Assembly: GCA_948474755.1 (NCBI GenBank)
Contig: CAOLHI010000077.1
Coordinates: 186,001-250,000, forward strand
DNA length: 64,000 nt
Source: Ctenosaura bakeri
Taxonomy: Eukaryota; Chordata; Lepidosauria; Squamata; Iguanidae
Direction: 5' to 3'
The notes under the pieces are model-generated. The model was not told the DNA's origin. It saw only the letters and a program-made list of their open reading frames with translations, and ran no database searches. Positions 58,936 through 64,000 of this stretch are shown here, one piece after another. Positions within the stretch are counted from its first letter, which is position 1. Each line of letters starts with the position of its first letter. Both the position numbers and the translations under genes were made by a program.

Positions 58936-58941
58936 ATACAG

Positions 58942-59069
58942 GAACATCACTGCCTTAGAATTAAGATCCTTGGGGACTGCTACTACTGTGTATCCGGGCT
59001 TCCTGAACCTCGCCAGGACCATGCTCATTGTTGCGTTGAAATGGGACTCAGCATGATCAAAACAATCAG
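58942..59069 (+). CDS. ADCY8: ADCY8 internal exon: C1a with second metal-binding Asp
   Basis: This 128-bp exon (42 codons plus AG) continues in frame from DRLAH with [20 protein letters not shown] and ends [11 protein letters not shown]. The Asp of LGDCYYC is the second metal-coordinating residue of the C1 half-site, so both catalytic aspartates of C1a are intact in this gene. [10 protein letters not shown] is the conserved helix shared by membrane cyclases. The acceptor (ggatacag) follows an unusually long pyrimidine tract in the preceding 100 bases. The donor is CAG|gtaatt. The rest of C1a and the whole second half of the protein lie beyond the window. Confidence 0.95.
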
Positions 59070-60008
59070 GTAATTCATTTTCTTTCTCTTGCTTTTATTG
59101 CTGCCATCACACTGTGCCTCTCTGTGATTCCCCAGTTTCTCATAGCTAAACTGTAGAACATCCTCTGTTTCTCCCATGCTGCTTTATTGTGTCCTCAGTT
59201 TCTGGTTTTGTTTGAGGTAGACTGGCTTACTTTTGAGAATTTTGAGTGCTGGTTTGGAACATATAAGGTACTTTATAACAGGTCACACCTTCAGCAATCC
59301 ATAGGTGTTAAAATATATTCAATCTAATAGGTCATTAAAGTAGTTGGGGTTTTCAAATGAGTATAATTCCCTTCATTTCTTTTCTTTATGCCCAGAGAGA
59401 GTCCCCTACTTGCTGTTTTATTTTGCTGCTCAGCTTATAGACACTGGAATCAAAAAGAATTTTGTATTAGAAAGATTTACATCAGTGAAATGTATGCCAT
59501 TTAGGGCTGAAGTGAACCTTTCTGAAATTAGTATATTGGCAGTTCTCTTAGGAATGTAGGAGAAACTAACTTATACCTATTTTTATTTTATCTGTAACAT
59601 TTTATCTTGCTTCTTCCATAGGCAATGGTTATAATGCAGCCTAATCATCATTTTCTTTTTCAAAGAATATCCTGACATGTGGCAGCATTCCAGGACATTG
59701 TGGGAGAAGGGAGACTGCTCCTCTCTCACAGTACCCTGGAATTTCTGCATTCAGGGCATTGTGGGGAAAGGAGAAGGGAAAGAAAAATAGCAGGTGGGAT
59801 ATCTCCTATTGTTTATCCCTGCAGTAATAAAATAAAATGAAAGCCAAAATATCTGAGAAGATGCCTTTGCCACTGGTAGGGTAAAGTGCCCTCCTCAGTT
59901 GACAACACCCCCAAGCAGTAAAAAAAAAACCCTCCCCTTTTGCCACCTTATGGTGTCATACAACTCAAATTTTCATTTGGGTTCACCTGTGCCATTATTA
60001 ATGGGGGG

Positions 60009-60062
60009 AAGTGTGTGTGCGTGTGTGTGTGTGTGCGTGCGTGTGTGTGTGTGTGTGTGTGT
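60009..60062 (+). repeat. (GT)n tract with GC steps
   Basis: gtgtgtgtgcgtgtgtgtgt gtgtgcgtgcgtgtgtg and on; alternating purine-pyrimidine throughout. Confidence 0.95.
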
Positions 60063-60065
60063 ATT

Positions 60066-60327
60066 GAGCCAGCATGATATGGTAGTTTGGATATTGGACT
60101 CTGAGACCAGGGTCTGTCTCCCTGCTCAGCCATGAAAATCTAATGGATGACCTTGGGCAAGTCATACTCTTGGCTTTAGAGGAAGACAGTGACAAACCTA
60201 CTCTGAACAAAATTTCCCAAGAAACCCTCATGATAGGTTCATGATAGATAAGAAACCTCACCAAGAAATCCCTGTGAGACAGTTGCCATGAGTTGGAGTC
60301 AGTTTGAAAGCACATAAGAAGAACAGT
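60066..60327 (+). mobile_element. tRNA-derived SINE
   Basis: Head gccagcatgatatggtagtt tggatattggactctgag, body gatgaccttgggcaagtcat and gaacaaaatttcccaagaaa, and tail gttggagtcagtttgaaagc acataagaag. Slightly rearranged near 60225-60270. Confidence 0.8.
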
Positions 60328-60339
60328 GTGTGCTTATAG

Positions 60340-60550
60340 ACAGCACATGAAAAAAGTAATAATATAAGATGAATCCTGCTAGATTACAGCAAAACTGAAC
60401 TACTCTAGTATCTTGTTCTCTACAATGGATAATGAGATACTTCTGTGAAGCCAACAAGCAGGGCATGAAGGCAGCTGCTGTACCCTGCTATTGTCCCCAG
60501 CAATTTGGACACATGCTAGTTCAGATACTGGATGTAATATCATGACCAGA
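60340..60550 (+). repeat. Diverged interspersed repeat (catgctagatcagacc family)
   Basis: gaatcctgctagattacagc, ttctctacaatggataatga and gaagccaacaagcagggcat parallel the 48692 copy. Confidence 0.45.
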
Positions 60551-61586
60551 GAGGGAAAATAAGTAGTTAATAATAACTAGTTGCTTCCAGTAGATTGCTT
60601 TTTTGCAATAACTAAATCATTGTGATTGTAACACAACAAGAGGATAACTTCTTGCAGTATAATACTTATTGTTTCTAGTTATAGGGGGTGGCTTTACTAC
60701 TTAGGTGTGATTTCTACCACTAACCAGTGGGGTTTTTAAAAAACATTTGGGTGGTTTTGTTGTTTTTAATCAAAAAAGTAATCATCAGTAACTATTTTAC
60801 TTAATTCAGAACAATTAGAAAGTAATTTTTTAAAAATGGCATGTACAGCAGTAGCTAGTTGGCATTTGTATATTTATACTTTTTCACATTTCACATTTTA
60901 ACAAAAATTGTGTTTGCCCAAAACCTATTTCCTGTACAAAAACATTGTGGTTTCTCTTTCCTGCTTTTCTCTCATTTTTTTCCTTCTTTTTGAAAAAAAA
61001 AATATTTTCACAAAGTTCTGAAAATTGCAAAAAGTTCCAGAATGCCCCCCCTAAAAAAACCCTCATTTGGTTGTCCATTTTTTTTGCAATGAGATGCCTC
61101 ATTAGTGAGTGAAAGATTAGTGAGTCTTCTTTACATTCGTAGAAAAACTGAGTTCACATATAAGCATAAATTTTTTAAAAAAGTGAGTTTGATGAAAAAA
61201 CTAATTTCAGGCAGGCATGGAGTTCACTGTTCTGTATATGCTGGATATAGGGTATTATTTGGCACAACTGTTGGTAAGGAAAGCATGAACCTATTGAATA
61301 CTTGACTAGTTCTTTCCCCTAGGAGTTATGTCATGTGGAAGATAGAGGCAAAGAATTTTTTGTATCCCATGCTTTTCTCCCTTTGTATTAGAAATTATAA
61401 ATTTTAATGCAGTCACAACTTCTGTGGGCAAACATTAGTGAGGCCTTGCTTTTTATCATACATTTCAAATTAAAAAAAAAATAAGGAGTTTGTATTGAGA
61501 GTGGATGTCATAAACCTAGATTGAGAGAAAGTTACCTCAAAGTCAATTTGAGTCCTCTCAAGGAGAAAAGCAGGGTACAAATAAAG

Positions 61587-61646
<60 letters not shown>
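61587..61646 (+). repeat. (ATT)n microsatellite
   Basis: About twenty ATT units following a LINE-tail-like stretch (agtcctctcaaggagaaaag cagggtacaaataaag). Confidence 0.95.
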
Positions 61647-61647
<1 letters not shown>

Positions 61648-63691
61648 CACATAATGCTTTTCATTCTACTGCACATGTTCTAGAACTAGATTGTAAAGAC
61701 AGTATGTCTTCCAATGATAGTTTCTGGGAAACACAGCAGGAGATTCAAATGCACTCATGTCCTACATGTGGGTTCGCCATAGATGTCTTCCTGGCCATTT
61801 CAGGAACAGAATGTCAGACTAAATGTCAGATTTAGTCAGATCCAACAGGACTGTTTCTTTGTTCTTAAGCCCTGACTTACAAAAGAACTTTCAGGTTTTC
61901 AGCCTATATGCCCCTACCCCCCAGCAACCTCAGCTGTACTTGCTTTTCTTCATTATTTATACTCAGATATTGGCAAAAATATTTTAATATCCAGCAAGCA
62001 GCATTCTAGAAAACCTTTTTAAAAAAATAGAACCATTAATTGCTTGAAATAGCAGGCAAAATGATAAAACATCTGATTTAAACCATTCAGCGGTACTTCA
62101 ATAAATGACTGTACAATGATTTTTATGAGGACAAGCTCAGTAGAATCAATGGACCTTGTCACTTTTTGCTGTTCAAGGATATTTGTCAGTCTCTTTTCTT
62201 TATAATTTTAAATTCTTTTCTTTAATAGCAGTAATATGCGTGCCACTGGTCCATGCATTGCAATTAAATGTTCCAATGATAATCTACCTTTCAGAACTAC
62301 TTTATTACTGCCTTTATTTTTTCCACCAGGAAGGTTATCACTTTATTGTGCAGGGTTAGGAGATACCACCTATTTAAAATAAAACAGAATACTGCTGTGT
62401 TTTATAGTCTACGTCATTCCAATTTTATCTACACTTTTCAGATTTCACTTCAGCCCAGTATGACCCACAATCCCCAAATACTCTCCAAATTCCATAGAAC
62501 TGAATTCTGCTGTTAAATTGAAGTTCAGTCATTTTGAGTCACAGCTAATTCCATTATGTGATTTTTATTTTCATTTATATTTACTTTTCTTTTCTAGTTT
62601 TGTTGATGTAGTGTTTTCTACTCAGCGAGGTCCCCAAGCAATGCACAATAAAATGTACTCAAAACATTATTTAAAACAGATTAAAAAAAAATCTGAAATC
62701 CTGTTTTGAAAACAAAGTCCAGACAAAATAATACCATTGGATGCTCAGCAATGATGGTGCCAGCCTCACTTCACTTCACTTGAGAAGCTTTGCAAATAAT
62801 TGAAATGATCAAATGATACTAATTTAAGGAAGGAAGGTATACTCTCCCAGCTACTTAGACAGACCTATAACATAATGCTGTGGATATTTACTTGGACATA
62901 ATTCCCACTGAGTTCACTTCAGCATACCCTTAGGTAGATTTGCCCAGGATGACAGCTGTAGTCACTTCTTGTCTAGAAGAAAATTTCCCTGTTAGCCACC
63001 AAACTGGATGCAGTCTTCCTTACAGATGACTAATATGCAAGTGACTACACCTGACTCTAATAAGCATACCTTCTAGTTCTCCCAAAGTGTACCCAATTAC
63101 TCTGTTATCTCATTTTTTGAACTGCCTTTGAAAAGCCCTATTCCTTTTTCTTCTCCCATTTTCCACTCTTGTCCTCAGTTTACTTCCATTGCTGCAAACT
63201 GAGTTCAAAGAGCCAAAGTTCACAGTTTAAATTTAATTAACTCAACAGGAGGGAAAGGAAAGGAGAGGAGGGGTGGAATTTTGCCCTTCCAGCTAGGCTC
63301 AGGCAAAAGAAAACTGCTGTAGCCTCTCCTAGCTTGTCTGTTTTTCCTGATTAATCAGTTTTGCCATCTTGACCATACTTTGATGTTGGCCACACATAAC
63401 CTGTTTTTCATCTGTGAAGTTTTGAAGGGTACGAGGAAGTGCACTATGAAAAATGGGAAAACCAGCAGTGGCTTCACATGAAAAGCAACAGGACATTTTG
63501 AGGGCTACAGGTACCATTATCACTGGCAGAGAATAGTACTTACGATTGGGAGAGGCTTTGCAGGACTTCCTGTATCAAAATGAGCACTCCCCAATTCCTG
63601 TTGCTTCCTTCTTCCTCTAGTTAGTGCTATTTATCCACAGGTGAAACAGAAAAGGAGATTGGTAGTGGGAGCTAGATATGCTTGGAACCTA

Positions 63692-63867
63692 GGCCATTTC
63701 TGCACTAGACTGTTATACTGCTATTATTCCACTTGCAACATCCTATCAAATCCTGGGGTTTGCAGTTTAGAGAGGGGCCAGCCCCTCCCTAAACTGCAAA
63801 CCCCAGGATTCCACAGCATGTTGGAAGTGGAATTATGGCACTATGACAGTCTAGTGCAGAAATGGCG
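63692..63867. mobile_element. Fold-back MITE, class A, short hairpin form
   Basis: From ggccatttctgcactagact to agtctagtgcagaaatggcg, centre gaggggccagcccctcc, flanked by CTA on both sides. Both termini carry agtcta/tagact. Confidence 0.88.
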
Positions 63868-63904
63868 CTAGATCTGCCTTTAACAAATAGTCTTGGCCCA
63901 TTTT

Positions 63905-63922
63905 TGTGTGTGTGTGTGTGTT
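63905..63922 (+). repeat. Short (GT)n tract
   Basis: tgtgtgtgtgtgtgtgtg. Confidence 0.85.
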
Positions 63923-64000
63923 ATCCAGCTTAAAGATGTCTGTATCTAACTCAGAAAAGGACCAGATTTTTCTGAGTTGAGGAAGTTTGCAATTCAAAAT

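Larger units (their letters stand above)
46543..58941 (+). other. ADCY8 intron (12.4 kb)
   Basis: Starts gtgagt and ends ggatacag. It carries three MITEs, L2-like and CR1 fragments, two Tigger-like elements and an RTE fragment (listed separately). I see nothing identifiable in 47180-48690, 49025-49600, 52390-54085, 55760-56730 and 58035-58830. Confidence 0.8.
59070..64000 (+). other. 5' part of the next ADCY8 intron
   Basis: Starts at the gtaatt donor and runs off the window; no following exon of the C1a domain is reached. It contains a GT tract, a tRNA-type SINE, an (ATT)n tract and one fold-back MITE (listed separately). 59075-59990, 60570-61540 and 61650-63690 hold no feature I can name. 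Confidence 0.8.

Noticed and set aside
1..64000. CRISPR array, operon or prokaryotic system
   Set aside because: Spliced vertebrate gene, LINE/SINE content and lack of dense ORFs rule out prokaryotic DNA; no regularly spaced repeats with unique spacers were seen.

Overview
The window is vertebrate nuclear DNA, most likely from a squamate reptile (probably a lizard). It is almost entirely intron. The repeat content supports this: CR1 and L2-like LINEs, a full-length L1, tRNA-derived SINEs with RTE-type tails, 5S rRNA-derived SINEs, a Sauria-like SINE, and many small DNA transposons. The species cannot be fixed from sequence alone.

One protein-coding gene is present, ADCY8 (Ca2+/calmodulin-stimulated membrane adenylyl cyclase type 8) on the + strand. 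Four internal exons are visible: 26267-26416, 44166-44296, 46431-46542 and 58942-59069 (150, 131, 112 and 128 bp). They join in frame with GT-AG introns. They encode the last helix of the first membrane bundle, the signalling helix and the first part of the C1a catalytic domain, with both metal-binding aspartates. The first exon lies upstream of the window and the remaining exons lie downstream.

Layout. 1-26266 is the 3' part of the first intron, rich in MITEs, with two solo LTRs and a minus-strand retro-insert. 26417-44165 is the second intron. It is dominated by a 6.1-kb L1 (36862-42949) inserted sense to the gene inside an older antisense CR1, with a target duplication. 44297-46430 is a short intron. 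46543-58941 holds L2, CR1, Tigger-like and MITE copies and ends in a very long pyrimidine tract. 59070-64000 is the start of the next intron.

The most unusual signal is a set of about 18 non-autonomous DNA elements. They share GGCC-TTTCC-type ends and have 3-bp target duplications of no fixed sequence. They fall into four structural classes, including near-perfect fold-back hairpins whose two arms carry matching private variants. The L1 start resembles the start of mammalian L1, and its ORF1 ends in a Gly/Ala-rich tail that looks like a frameshifted charged helix. No RNA gene, CRISPR array or second host gene was found.
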